Shown: piece by piece, positions 11,451-23,556 of the stretch
Layout: each line of letters opens with the position of its first letter
How positions within the stretch are numbered: position 1 is the stretch's first letter
Assembly: GCF_010389155.1 (NCBI RefSeq)
Contig: NC_057768.1
Span: 21,089,966-21,153,965, forward strand
DNA length: 64,000 nt
Direction of reading: 5' to 3'
DNA from: Erigeron canadensis
Lineage: Eukaryota; Streptophyta; Magnoliopsida; Asterales; Asteraceae
Made by a program: the position numbers and the translations under genes
The notes under the pieces: model-generated
Databases searched by the model: none
Seen by the model: only the letters and a program-made list of their open reading frames with translations
Told to the model about the DNA's origin: nothing

Positions 11451-12528
11451 ATCTGGACAAGGAGATGAAGATCATGGCAGTTTGACTTTCGAAGTCAACT
11501 TTGACCTCAACGCTAAGAACCATAATTCGAGCTATTTGAATCAAATTGAAGTTAATTAAAACCTGTTTTGTGTGCTGAATACTCTAATAAACAGTATCAA
11601 ATCCAGTCTCTACTTCAATTCAATCGAAATCGTCCATTTTGTAATTTAATTCTCTTTTTTTTTGACTTATTTTATTTTATTCAAAAAACCCTAATTTCTT
11701 TTTAATGGTTTTAAATTCTGGTTTCTGATCATAGGCTTTTTGTGATAGGTTATAAATGGGATTTCAAACATAACCCATCAAAGAATTTGACTCAACTCGA
11801 CATTCAAGCATAAAAACCCGGTTTTGACCCATTTGCTCACTTAAAAACCCTAAGTTTAACCCCAATTCGTTTTGACTTGATTTTTGACCCAAGAATGGTT
11901 GCACATGAGTAAAAACCTAATTATAAACATTAAATAATAGTGTTGAGATAAATTTGACTTGCCAAAACTTCCACTACTAGCTCAAACCCGAATTTAATTT
12001 TTGACCCAAATTTCCTTGTACTTCGACTTTCCAAATTGAGATATGAGGGTTAGATGATGATGGTGATGATGAATTTAATACCAATCTAACTTGAACAACA
12101 TTTAATTGGTGCAAGAATTTAGTGAGAGGGAGAAAAAGTCTTGCATTGAATGTGAGAGAGAAAGGGGTAGGAGTGAACGAATTGATGGAAAGTGTAAGAG
12201 TAACATTGGGTGGTTTGGATAGGGTTGGGTCAAGTGGGTAGTTCATGGGTCATGGATCAACCCATGGATCACCCGATTACGTTTCTAATTCAATTAAACG
12301 TCACGTTACGTCCTAAAACCGATGAATACGTTCACGTAGCTTCGACTAGAATAAATACACATTTCTAGTTCAAAATAAGTAAGTAAATTATTTAAATCAA
12401 CTAGAACAATCATTTAACACGTTCGAGTCAATGGGTCGAGAATCAATTTAGCCACAAAATCATGGAATTAAATCAAAATTAATCACGTTTAAGTCATGTT
12501 GATACAAGTCAAAATCGTGAATGTTACA

Positions 12529-12545
12529 TCATTCCCCCGTTAAAG
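12529..12545 (-). other. polypurine tract of the chromovirus
   Basis: Read on the minus strand, cattcctttaacggggg aatga abuts the LTR start TGTAACATTC. A purine run of this form before TGTAACA is typical of Tekay/Del elements and primes plus-strand DNA synthesis. Confidence 0.75.
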
Positions 12546-12567
12546 GAATGTCGTCCCGAAATTTAAT

Positions 12568-13875
12568 CTAACTAGACTTGTCAAACAAATGAGGATACTT
12601 GGCCTTCATAGAATCCTCACGTTCCCAAGTAAATTGGGGTCCACGTCTAGCTCGCCATCTCACTTTAACGAGTGTATACCGGGTGTTCTTAAGCTTCCTA
12701 GTTTCCCGGTCTAAGATTTTTATCGGCTCCTCTACAAATTTCAACGTTTTATCAACCCGGATTTCTACAAGAGGTACGTGAAGTGTTGGATCGGCCAAAC
12801 ACTTCCTAAGATTACAAATATGGAACACATTATGAACTCCACTCAAATTTTGAGGAAGTTCCAATCGATAAGCTACTGGGCCAATTCATTCAAGGATTTT
12901 AAATGGACCAATATATCTCGGGCCCAACTTGCCACGTTTCACAAACCGAACTACGTCTTTCCACGGGGACACTTTCAACAAAACATAATCACCGACTTCA
13001 AATTCGAGTGGTCGTCGCCTAACGTTTGCATACTTCATTCGCCTTTCATGGGCCACTCTCAATTTCTCTTTAATTTGCGAGATCACCTTGGTTGTTTTAA
13101 TGACAATTTCGGGCCCAATGAGTTGGCTTTCACTAACCTCCGCCTAAGCTACCGGTGACCTACAATCTCTCCCACACAATGCTTTAAATGGCGCCATACC
13201 AATGCTAGCATGATAGCTATTATTATAGGACAATTCAACTAACGGTAAATGTGCATCCCAATTCCCACCAAAATCGATGGCACAAGCTCGTAACATATCA
13301 TCAATGGTTTGAATCGTCCTTTCAGTTTGACCATCAGTTTGAGGGTGGAACGCCATACTCAAGTTGAGTTGAGTACCCAATGCTTCTTGGAACGCCTTCC
13401 AAAACTTTGAAGTATATCGGGCATCCAGATCGGATATGATGGAAATCGGCACTCCATGTTTGGATACCACCTCTTTGATGTACAAGCGTGCCATGGTGTC
13501 AAATTTATCGCCTTCCCGGATGGCTAAGAAGTGAGCCAACTTAGTGAACCGGTCAATTATCACCCAAATAGTGTCCTTACCATGACTCGTTCTAGGTAAC
13601 TTCGTGATGAAGTCCATGTCAATCTCTTCCCATTTCCATTTCGGTGTCCCCGGTTGAACTAGCAAACCGGGTGGTTTCTTGTAGTCGGCTTTCACTTGTA
13701 AGCAAGTGCGGCATTCACTAACATATCTAGCAATGTCTTTCTTCATTTCCGGCCACCAATACAAGTCTCTTAAGCCAAAATACATCTTGTCAGAACCCAG
13801 ATGAACCGAGTAAGCCGACTTATGAGCTTCATTCATCAATTTTAACCGCCACCCGCCAAGAACGGGTATCCACAA
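12568..13875 (-). pseudogene. chromovirus integrase and chromodomain region, interrupted
   Basis: The frame 13875-13144 (243 codons) carries the integrase zinc-binding histidines and cysteines (EAHKS...VH, then SECRTC) and the catalytic core: Asp in DMDFI, Asp in ISDLDARY and Glu in DGQTERT, with the usual 35-residue gap between the last two. A TAG at 13144-13146 stops it where the family has Trp. The same frame continues (13086-12889) with the SQIKEKLRVAHERR and GPRYIGPFKI motifs. A TGA follows at 12886-12888 where Arg is expected. The last piece, 12864-12568, has NVFHICNLRKC and the chromodomain-like end VKVRWRARRGPQFTWERED. The chromodomain targets integration to heterochromatin marks. Both stops fit single transitions. 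Confidence 0.88.
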
Positions 13876-13925
13876 GCGTTCAACAAAGTATAACCCGTCA
13901 TCATCTTTCCTATCAAATTGTTCTT

Positions 13926-15551
13926 TTAAGCCGTGTAATGCTTAACTGATGAAGTTTCTTGCCTAGTTGCCAATCTTTGTGCTTCAATGATGGAGTCACG
14001 AACACTCCTTATCACAGTGAGGCTCATGGCTCTAATTCGTCTCGGCTTTATCCGTTCTTTCCGGCTCAAGGCATCGGCTATAACATTTGCCTTACCCGGG
14101 TGATACCGGATAACACAATCGTAGTCACTAAAAAGTTCAAGCCATCTTCTTTGCCTCATATTCAATTCACTTTGATCAAAAATGTGTTTAAGGCTTTTGT
14201 GATCGGTATAGATCACACTTTTAGTGCCATACAAGTAATGCCTCCAACATTTCAAAGAAAATACGACCGCTCTCAATTCCAAGTCATGAGTTGGGTAATT
14301 CTTCTCATGTACCTTCAATTGCCTAGATGCATAAGCAATTACTTTACCCCGTTGCATTAAGACACAACCCAATCCTTGCTCGGATGCATCACAATAAACA
14401 ACAAAATCATCGGCTCCATCGGGCAAGCTTAAAATGGGTGCATCACACAACTTCTCTTTCAACAATTGGAATGCTTGTTCTTGTTTTTCGCCCCAATCAA
14501 ATCGTCTTTCACGTTGAGTCAATAAGGTTAAAGGTTGGGCAATCTTGGAAAAATTTTCAATGAAACTTCTATAATAACCTGCCAATCCAAGAAATTGGCG
14601 AATCTCGGTTGGCGTCTCGGGTCGTCTCCAATTTTGCACTGCTTCAACCTTACTTGGGTCCACATGGATTCCTTCCTTGCTCACCATGTGACCAAGAAAG
14701 TGAACCTCTTCAAGCCAAAACTCACATTTGGAGAACTTGGCATACAATTTCTCTTTTCGGAGTAGCTCCAAAACTAGCTTCAAATGCTCGGCATGTTCTT
14801 CTTTTGTCTTGGAGTAGATAAGAATGTCATCAATGAAAACAATGAAAAATTGATCCAAGTAGGGCGAACACACCCGGTTCATCAAGTCCATGAACACCGC
14901 CGGTGCATTTGTCAACCCGAAGGGTATAACCATGAATTCGAAGTGCCCATAACATGTACGGAAGGCCGTTTTGGGAATATCGTCTTCATGAACACGTAGT
15001 TGGTGGTAACCCGACCGCAAATCAACTTTTGAAAAGAAACGAGCACCTTGGAGTCGGTCAAATAAATCATCAATCCTTGGAAGAGGATAACGATTCTTCA
15101 CCGTGAGTTTGTTTAGTTCACGATAATCGATGCATATACGGAAGGAACCGTCTTTCTTTTTGACAAATAAGACCGGTGTACCCCACGGTGAATGACTAGG
15201 GCGGATAAAACCCTTTTCTTGGAGTTCTTTGAGTTGGGTAGCCAACTCTTGTATTTCGGTGATGGTTAGGCGATAGGGTGCATTGGCCACGGGAGAAGCA
15301 TTTGGGACAAGATCAATACAGAAATCAAGTTCACGAGATGGAGGCAAACCCGGTAGGTCATCCGGGAATACACCCATGAATCTATTAACCACGGGCACGA
15401 CTTTTAATTCGATTTTTGTGACGTTAACATTATAAATTTTTCCTTCCCACGGCTCGGTTGCCTCACCTTGAACCACTAGCTCTTCCCCGTCTTCCAAAGG
15501 AATTCTCACTACTCGGCTACCACAATCTATAACCGCATTCATTGCCGACAT
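13926..15551 (-). pseudogene. chromovirus reverse transcriptase and RNase H
   Basis: This is a 541-codon open frame. The start continues the protease-RT linker ([11 protein letters not shown]). RT motifs follow: [38 protein letters not shown] and the catalytic FIDDILIYS, then the thumb region with GHMVSKEGI and [12 protein letters not shown]. RNase H follows with [15 protein letters not shown], the ELRAVV position, [11 protein letters not shown] and ADALSRK. All catalytic aspartates are visible. The frame is lost near 13926 by a one-base shift: the expected continuation into integrase is in another frame. Upstream, a TAG at 15552-15554 and a shift near 15580 separate it from the protease. Confidence 0.92.
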
Positions 15552-15554
15552 CTA

Positions 15555-17289
15555 ATCCATACCCACAATTACATCAAAACTACCGATCAATATCGAAAGG
15601 AACGAGGTCTATAAAGAACGGATGATCACATAATTCTAATGTACAATCACGAACAACTTGATCAATTTTTGTTAACCCACCATTTACCATTTCAAGTTCA
15701 AAATAATACGACAAAGGACTAAGACTAGCATCAATCAACGGGATGAAGTCATTGGAGACAAGACTAAAATCGGCACCCGAGTCAAATAATACAGTGGCAT
15801 ATTGATTGTTGAGAAGAAAAGTACCTGCCACGACGTTTGGGTCAACACGAGCCTCGGCCGTATTTACGGCAAAAGTTCTTCCACGGGGAGCAAGTTGTTG
15901 TTGAGCTAGATGTCGTGGACCTTGGTTTCCCCGGTTTTGATTGAGACCAACAATTTGAAGTTGATTAGGATGCACAGTCACTTGAACTTGTTGGCCAATA
16001 AGATTTGGGCACCGGTTACGGTAGTGGTCATGGCTACCACATTCATAGCAAGTACCCGGGGCCATCGGGGGACGTCTCACATTAAGTGCGGCAACATTCA
16101 AAGGAGCATTTCGGCAGTTATTTGGACAAAACTTTGAAGTATGACTCAGTTGGTTGCATTGGAAACACACATGACATCTCAAGGCGGGTCGGTGGTGACG
16201 ATTACACCTAGGGCATAAAGGATGAACCCTGGCATAACCACCTTGTCGAGGACCCACCGCCGGCACAACCGCCGCAAAAACCTTCCCACCACAACTAGGG
16301 CGCTTATTACCACGCCTATCATTTTTCTTGGTGCCACTCGACTCGGCCACCTCTTTTCTCTTTCCATCACCTTTACTCAACTTACCACCCCTTATAAGTT
16401 CCAATGTTACACTAGCGGTGCGGGTGGTGGCCTCTTTGTATGTTAGTGGCATGGTGGGGTGAGAAACAACCATCCTCACCTCATGGGGCAATCCCGCAAC
16501 ATACTTCTCAATCTTCACACTAGGGGGACTCACATAGTAGGGAATGAGCCTAGAGAGTTGGCCAAATCGGCGAGTGTAACCCTCATGGTCTCCCCCTTTC
16601 ATGACAAGTTTAGAGAATTCCACTTGCAGGTTTCTCATTTCGTGGGCCGGACAATACTTAGCAATTATCATGTCTTTGAACTCTCCCCAAAGTAGGTTGT
16701 TAGTCCTGTCAATCCCTAAATCAACAACCTCTTCATTCCACCATTCAAGGGCATCGCCCTTCAACATACCGGTAGCATAAATAATTCTTTGGTGGAAGAC
16801 ACAACCACTCCGAGCAATGATTGATTCAATTGCCTCCAGCCATTCTAAGCAACCCGTGGCACCACTTTCTCCATTAAATTCCAGAGCTCGACAAAGTTTG
16901 AAGTCCTTAAATAAGCATCTTTGTTGGTAAACATTGTAGCCTCTTTGTTGACCAAAACCTTCCCCATTTCCTTCACCATTTGCGTTCACATCCTCCTCTT
17001 CATTTTCATTTTCATTTTCAACATTCTCTCCTTCAACTTCCGGATCTTCTTGAGGACCTCTAGCATCCATGGCCGTTTGAATCCGTGCCACTAGATCCGG
17101 AATGAGATCATTTAAGGCTTGAGTGATAACCTCGGTTGATACCCGAGGGTTTGCACCACCCCGACCACCTCGGCCACCACGACCTCCTCTACCTTTGCTA
17201 CCACCACGTCCTCCTCTACCACCACATCCACCTACTACCTCTTCTTCCTGACCACCAGGGCGGCGAATAACTCTCTATGGTCTAACCAT
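15555..17289 (-). pseudogene. chromovirus gag and protease, interrupted
   Basis: The probable start ATG is at 17289-17287, with an in-frame TAG at codon 5 (17275-17277). The N-terminus is then an RGG-rich tract (about 17160-17245). The open part, 17091-15580, has the capsid-like core (GCLEWLEAIESIIARSGC, ALEWWNEEV, YVAGLPHEVR), a basic segment, two CCHC zinc knuckles (CFQCNQLSHTSKFC; CYECGSHDHYRNRC) and the protease with active site FDSGADFSLV. It ends LVPFDIDR and a stop caused by a small deletion. Gag packages the RNA and the protease cuts the polyprotein. Codon 5 aside, gag itself is open. Confidence 0.88.
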
Positions 17290-18050
17290 TCTTTCCTGAC
17301 ACACGTGTTAGATTAGCAAGTTAGTTCTCACAATTCTCACATGATTTAACCAAAGTATATCATCACGAAACAAGTATTTCATATCTAGGGTTTCCCTAAA
17401 CCGTCTAACATGCATAGTTCTACGGGGATTTTATCATGGCAATAATCTAAGGCTTTATCAACCATACAATCACGAATCATTCAACATAAAATAAAGTGGG
17501 TCAAGTCATGACAAGGTGGTTAAAGCATAGTCCAAATCTTAACTTCAACATTCAACACATTAAAAGTGTTTGTATACAGCGTGTACCAGCGGCTAACCCT
17601 CCACACCGTTAATATATTAAATGGATGTCAAGACTCGGTTCCGTTATGCTCTATAAGTATTGGTCGGGTATCTATACAGGGTGTATCAGCGGCTAACCCT
17701 CCACCTAACCAACACTCATTAAGCATACCGGTTATCCTGCTATACTTCATCCGCAATGCGCAATTCACAAGGCCATTAACTTTATATGAAATAGGATAAC
17801 CATAAATTTGTTGATCAGGCGCCTCTAGGGTTACCGAATTTCATACTCCGTTAATACCTTCATTTCACTTTGCTAGGGTTAAATAATAAACTATAAGAAT
17901 ATATGTTAACGTTCGTTCGGCAAGTCATGGTGTAACCCGACACTAACACATACGATAATCAAGTCATCACATAACAATCAAGTCATAAAAAACCTACAAA
18001 CTCCGTTTAAATAAGTTTTTATGCATCATACAATTCACGTTGCACACAAA
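17290..18050 (-). other. chromovirus 5' leader and deletion junction
   Basis: Non-coding. A direct repeat 100 bp apart (gtgtaccagcggctaaccct at 17581 and gtgtatcagcggctaaccct at 17681) lies here. No primer-binding site of the expected tRNA-Met type is recognisable, and no TGTAACACCCC start of the right LTR is present. The LTR/leader junction has probably been deleted. Confidence 0.5.
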
Positions 18051-18501
18051 ATTTCTTATCATGCATGCTAATATGAAAATTTGGGTGCAATGGCTATAGT
18101 AAGAGGGAGAAAGACTCTTGCATTGAATGTGAGAGAGAAGGGTGGGAGTGAATGAATAGATGGAACGTGTAAGAGTGGGATTGGGTGGTTTGGATAGGGT
18201 TGGGTCAAGTGGGTGGGTCATGGGTCGACCCATGGATCACCCGATTAAGTTTCTAATTCAATTAAACGTCACGTTACGTCCTAAAACCGATGAATACGTC
18301 CACGTAGCTTTGACTAGCATAAATACACGTTTCTAGTTCAAAATAAATAAGTAAATTATTTAAATCAACTAGAACAATAAATCATTTAACACGTTCGAGT
18401 CAACGGGTCGAGAATCAATTAAGTCACAAAATCATGGAATTAAATCAAAATTAATCACGTTTAAGTCACGTTGATACAAGTCAAAAATCGTGAATGTTAC
18501 A
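18051..18501 (-). repeat. truncated 5' LTR of the chromovirus (right end)
   Basis: 18160-18501 aligns to 12190-12528 with few differences and ends in the same TGTTACA terminus. Similarity fades left of about 18095. Compared with the other LTR, some 2 kb or more is missing, even after discounting the MITE. Confidence 0.8.
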
Positions 18502-20390
18502 ATAAGATTGGATATTTAAAAATGATATCAATCTTACTTTTTCCAGATCAATTAAGATTGTTAGACATAAATATTACATTTTAGCGAAATTACGGAAAAT
18601 AAAGGACATGATTAGATATCAGTACCAAGTGATTTTAAGAAATTATTATTGGCTGAAGTTTAAGGATTTAAGATTTAGATTTAATATTTAGATTTATTGT
18701 AGCAATATTCTCTAATGAAAGTTGGATGTAAAAGAAGTTTTATAATTGTAACATAGGAAATATGATATGAGAATATAAACAAAGCGAGGACTAAGAATAA
18801 AAAAATAAAAAATTCACTAAATTGTTGGTGTCAAAAAAAATGAAAGTATATAAGTGACGATAAATTGTAACAGTTTTAATAGGAGTGATGATTAGATTGA
18901 ATTATCTATACCGTGATATGAATAGTCAAATCATATAGGGCGAGACATAGTTGAGCTTAACGATTTATTGTTTTGCAAGTAAGGGGTGTATATTAATAGT
19001 TCTACAGAGAATATGTAACGAATTCTAAGTTATACAATTAATGTAGAACCAATTGTTCTACATAGTACGATTAGAGCAATGAGGTTAAGGTAAATATAGT
19101 ATGATATAATTCAAACAAGGTCATATACGAAGACAATAGTTATCTAGAAGCTGGGAAATTTGGAAAGCTTCCTCTATAGAGTAGACCAGCATTTGTATAT
19201 AAATTGAATCGGTAGATCACATGGCTTATGTAAGATGGTACACTAGTACTCATATATGTTGTATAGCACTAAAGCAAAAAATAGCTTACAGTAAAATGAA
19301 TCAGGTAATAAGGATTGATAGCTAATTATAAAACAGCTGGCAGCCTAGCAACTACGAATATTGAACAAATGGGCGTTTAAAAAAAATATATGAACTAAGA
19401 GTTGATTGTGTGGACGCAATCCCCAATAAGTAGGAGAGAATAGTAACATCCAAAAATTTAAGATAACTAAATTATATTAGCTTTCACTACTATAAGTTAA
19501 TTAGTTTAAATGGTATATAATTAATATTTAAACACATATATCAAGTATTGAGATTATTTGCTAACAGATAAATAAAAGAAAGAATAAAATGACAAGTATT
19601 AATTTTTAGAGGGTTAAATATGGATGATGAGGCTTCTTTATAGCTAAGAAAGGTAGTTCATGTATAAAGAATAAAACCTCTTAAGAGTTTTTCACACTCT
19701 CAAAAAGAATAGTGTGTGTAAATATGGTGTAGCAGGCTGTCTATGTGTGACGCGTCATCTAGAAGAGCTCAGTCGGTAAATTAAGATGGAGATTCAAATT
19801 GATAGCCAACCTGAATCCACATATTATTAAGGTGCAAATTCTTCATTCAATTAAAGCAAGGTTAGGGTTTATGTTCATAAAAAAACCCCAAATTAATCTG
19901 TTTTTGGTTTGAAGATAAAATTGATACAAATGATAATAAAACATGTTTATAAAAGTATATTTGGTAGGATTATAAAAGAAAGAGTTCATTTTGGTATGTA
20001 AATTTGAAGTTATGATTTAGTAAAATTTATAGATGATTTCACGCATGATTAGTTGAAAGATTTTATCGTAATGATTTGTTTTCTAGAATTGCTTTAACCA
20101 ATCACTCTGATAAAAAATAGCTAGAGTTTGACAAGTGAATGATCATAGAAAATTGATATAGTTAGCATGGTGTTAAGACGAATTAAACGCCATGATTGTA
20201 TAAATTGAAATGGAAAACTTTAACCTCACATGTATTGTTGACTTTTTAAGTAGTGAACATATTAGTTCTCTTATATGATATTTGTGACATGTTTTGTATA
20301 TGTTTTTACGTTTCCAGCTAATGAAGATAAAACCATATTCAAGTATTTGCTCAACGGGCTTTTAAGGTGAGTAATGGATATAATAGAATG

Positions 20391-20516
20391 ATAGGTAATA
20401 TCCAGAATGCATCTAGATATGTATGAGGGTATGTATCTGTTACATTATTAAAAGGTTACTTTATACGAGATCGATCTAGATATCTCTCGTATGGGTATGC
20501 CAAATGTTATATATAT
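20391..20516 (+). repeat. ~130-bp direct repeat, copy 1
   Basis: It matches 20728-20856: taggtaata, gaatgcat..aga.atgtatgagg, gatcgatctagatatctctc and ccaaatgttat. A Helitron-like insert follows directly. Confidence 0.75.
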
Positions 20517-20688
20517 ACGAGCATGGTATCCGCGCAATGCGGCGACAATAGTGGGGAAGGCGGTCTGCTTTATTAGGGATTTTGGGTAGTTACGTAAAGA
20601 AAAAAAACAAAAAATTACAAGGGCAAATAAGGTATTTCAAAGACAGAAATATTTAATAGGGGGGATTTGCTTTATTAAGGAATAGAGA
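20517..20688 (-). mobile_element. small non-autonomous Helitron-like insert
   Basis: On the minus strand it would begin TCTCTATTCCTTAATAAAGC, like plant Helitron 5' ends, preceded by A. It would end with a short GC hairpin (ccgc-gcaat-gcgg) about 10 bases before CTCGT, a one-base variant of the CTRRT terminus. At 172 bp it encodes nothing. The imperfect terminus and flanking base keep confidence modest. Confidence 0.4.
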
Positions 20689-20727
20689 TATATTTGAATG
20701 CATAAAATTACTAGAAATTATAGAATA

Positions 20728-20856
20728 GAAATAATAGGTAATACTCGGAATGCATATAGACATGTATGAGGGTACGTATCAATTATATTTTAGAAGTAAC
20801 CCCATATGGGATCGATCTAGATATCTCTCATATGGGGTAGGCCACATGTTTTATGT
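20728..20856 (+). repeat. ~130-bp direct repeat, copy 2
   Basis: Partner of copy 1, in the same orientation. It contains the partly palindromic core ccatatgggatcgatctaga...tctctcatatgggg. Confidence 0.75.
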
Positions 20857-21915
20857 ACGTTAGAGTACATTTAAAGAAATGTTAGAAAAGGAATTTCTTA
20901 TATGTTAGAATATGTCTGAATATGTTTCAGATCGACTATGCTCAGAATACATATCTGAATGTGATTCCGATTATGTTCTAGAATAGATATTAGAATATGC
21001 ATTCATTTTACGATATAGATCCTTTTTACTCACTAAGTAGTTGTACTTACCGTTTTATGTTATTCTTTTTAGGTATGTAAAGTGGCTCTAATAAGGAGCA
21101 TCGGAAGAGCATCTCACATAGCTAATGGTGTAGCTCCATGGATGGGTAACGAAAAAAAATCTTGAACCCTTATTTGATATCAATGTTCGCCCTTTTGCGA
21201 AAGTTATAAAGTTTTAGATAAATATTATGTGTTTATTGTCATTTTTAAAACTAAAAACAAATCGAGTCATGTAAAGTTTGGTTGAATCTAGTTTGCGCAA
21301 GTAGTGAAATGTTCATTATAATTTGAACTTTCTAAAAAGTTGTTAAAACTTTAAATATTTTTGCCAAATACAAAAATAAATAATTAAAAAATTTTACAGG
21401 TGTTTCACTCATCAAATTCCAATACCGTATCGATCAAGTATTCGGTTGAAATGGGACCAGAATTGTTACTATATATTTTTCTCATTTTTGGGACGAGTAT
21501 TGTGCGAAATGATACCAAACCCCAAGCTCATCCCTACCTATTTGTATTACTATCAAGTGTGTCTTTCACATTGGATTCGGGTTCTATAATTAACATCCAT
21601 ATTGAGTAATTTCCATTTGCTTTCCATAATCGGCACACTCCCTAAGTTTATAGTTTAATGTGGCCGGCCGGTCATGTGATTGCAATTTTAAAATAAAAAC
21701 CTTAATGTTAAATAAAGAGAAAAAACTTTTTTAGATTCCCAATCGAACCTCCTATATTATTTTATACTTTTATATATTTTTTTAAAAATATTTATATTAT
21801 TCGAAAGCAATAATTAATCTCTAAACTCACACCAAACGCTTCTACCAAACAAATATGCTTACTTCACATTAATATTTTTTATTAACCGTAAATGTTTTCT
21901 TCATCTATATACATT

Positions 21916-23556
21916 TTACATTCTTCCATCCTTGCTCTTTGAAACACATATACCTATCATGTCACCCATTGTTTCCTTAGGGTATCCGACAAAGATGCAC
22001 TTAGTAGTTCGGGGTTCAAGTTTGTCAGGCGTATCACGCTTCACAAGTGTCTCACATCCCCAGACTCTTAAGTAAGACAAATTAGGGACATCACCATGCC
22101 ATAATTCGTACGGTGTCTTGTCAACCTTCTTGGTTGGAACCATATTGAGAATGCATACCGCAGTCTCTAGAGCATAATCCCAAAACGAAAATGGGAGAGT
22201 TGTACGGGTCATCATCGATCTTACCATTTCTAGTAAGGTTCGATTTCTCCTTTCAGACACTCCATTATGCTGAGGAGTGTATGGAGGAGTAAGGTATTGG
22301 ACAATGCCACACGCTTTAAGATAATCCTTAAACTCTTGGCTTAAGTATTCACCACCTCGATCCGAACGAAGAATCTTGATGGATTTACTGAGTTGATTTT
22401 CAACTTCATTCTTAAACTCTTTGAATGTTTCGAAGACTTCATGTTTATGTTTAAGCAAGTAAACATAACCATAACGACTGAAATCATCCGTAAAAGTAAT
22501 GAAGTAGCTAGATCCTTTTCTTGACACATGTCTAAATGGGCCACAAACATCGGTATGGATGAGTCCAAGAAGATCTTTAGCCCTTCCTGGCGTATGCTTA
22601 AAGGGTTTTCGTGTCATCTTGCCGGAAACACATGACTCGCATATATCAAATGATTCATCATTCAATTTCAAGATCCCTTCACGTTGAAGTCTTTCAATGC
22701 AATTTTTGCCAACGTGTGCAAGATGACAGTGCCAAAGATAGGTAGAGTCCAAGTCAGTCTTGGCTCTTTTGCTAACATTATACATTGAATTATTCGAAAC
22801 ACAATCACGCATATCAATTTCATAAATACCATTAAAAGCAATAGCATCAAAATAATGAACATTATTTTTAGAAACTAAAATACCAAAATCATTAAAAACA
22901 TTAATGAATCCGTTGTCTTTCAACAAAGAAACTGAAATAACACCTCTAGTAATAGAAGGTGCATAATGACAATTGTCTAATACAATAATTAAACCGGAAG
23001 GAAGAACTAAATGAAATTCTCCGATGGCTTCAACAGCTGTTGGTAGACCATTGCCCACTATCAACTGCAAAGCTCCGGGCTTCAGTTTCCTCCTTTTCCT
23101 AAGCCCCTGTAATACATTACAGATGTGAGTGCCACAGCCAGTGTCATAAACCCACGATTTACGCTTAGTTAAGGAAAATAATTCAATTGTGAAGATACCT
23201 GAAGTACTAGCGCCGCTAGTATTCTTCTTCTTCGAGTTCAACTCGGCAAGATACTTAGGACAGTTCCTCTTCCAGTGCCCGACTTCATTACAATGATGAC
23301 AGCTCTGGTCTTTAGCCGTTGTACCCCTCTTCGTTAAAGACATTTCATTGCCCTTGGCGATTGATTTTCTTTTCTGGACTTTTCCCCTTTTTCTTTCAAG
23401 AACTTGGGGTGTTGGAATTTTCTTTGGAAGCTGTTTTTCATACTCAATTATCATAGCATGGAGTTCAGTGACGGTATTACTCGTCCCATGTAAACGACAA
23501 TTTCTCACAAAATCCTCAAAGTCCTTAGAAAGTGACTTGAGGATTATTCCAATCAT
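21916..23556 (-). pseudogene. copia gag C-terminus, protease and integrase
   Basis: This is a 546-codon open frame. It has the gag end (SNTVTELHAMIIEYEK), one CCHC knuckle (CHHCNEVGHWKRNC), the protease active site WVYDTGCGTHIC, the GAG-pre-integrase motif (LWHCHLAHVGKNCIERL...CESCVSGK), and the integrase core with Asp in HTDVCGPF, Asp in RSDRGGEY and Glu in GVSERRN (35-residue spacing). The domain order protease-integrase-(RT) is diagnostic of Ty1/copia. The last 17 codons after KETMG do not follow the family, which marks a deletion junction. The N-terminus is out of frame with 23553-23900. Confidence 0.92.

Larger units (their letters stand above)
9310..12528 (-). repeat. 3' LTR of the chromovirus (left end)
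   Basis: It starts TGTAACACCCC at 9310 and ends TGTTACA at 12528, with the element's polypurine tract next to it. About 340 bp at its right end (12190-12528) matches 18160-18501 almost word for word, proving the LTR pairing. Internal additions are a tandem repeat (9735-9995), an exact 67-bp duplication (10035-10168), a MITE (10353-10968) and a GC-rich array of palindromic words (11150-11450). Confidence 0.88.
9310..18501 (-). mobile_element. Tekay/Del-type chromovirus (Ty3/gypsy), complete but inactivated
   Basis: Identical 5-bp duplications ATAAG lie at 9305-9309 and 18502-18506. The ends are the inverted termini TGTAACA...TGTTACA. Reading on the minus strand, the order is gag, protease, reverse transcriptase, RNase H, integrase and a C-terminal chromodomain-like segment, which defines a plant chromovirus. 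A polypurine tract abuts the left LTR. The left (3') LTR is 3.2 kb because it carries a MITE. The right (5') LTR keeps only about 450 bp of alignable sequence. Frameshifts and stops in gag, pol and integrase make it non-autonomous. Confidence 0.92.
18507..21915. other. non-coding flank of the chromovirus
   Basis: AT-rich, with no credible coding frame. It continues the old sequence interrupted at 9309. A weak tRNA-like box A (gagctcagtcggta, about 19765) is present without a good box B. A duplicated ~130-bp unit lies at 20391-20516 and 20728-20856. Confidence 0.6.

Noticed and set aside
13959..14999. Plus-strand open frames opposite the RT gene
   Set aside because: Shadows of the well-supported minus-strand polyprotein.
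19750..19810. tRNA-like gene near gagctcagtcggta
   Set aside because: Box A-like text is present but box B is poor and no cloverleaf can be drawn. Possibly an old SINE head.
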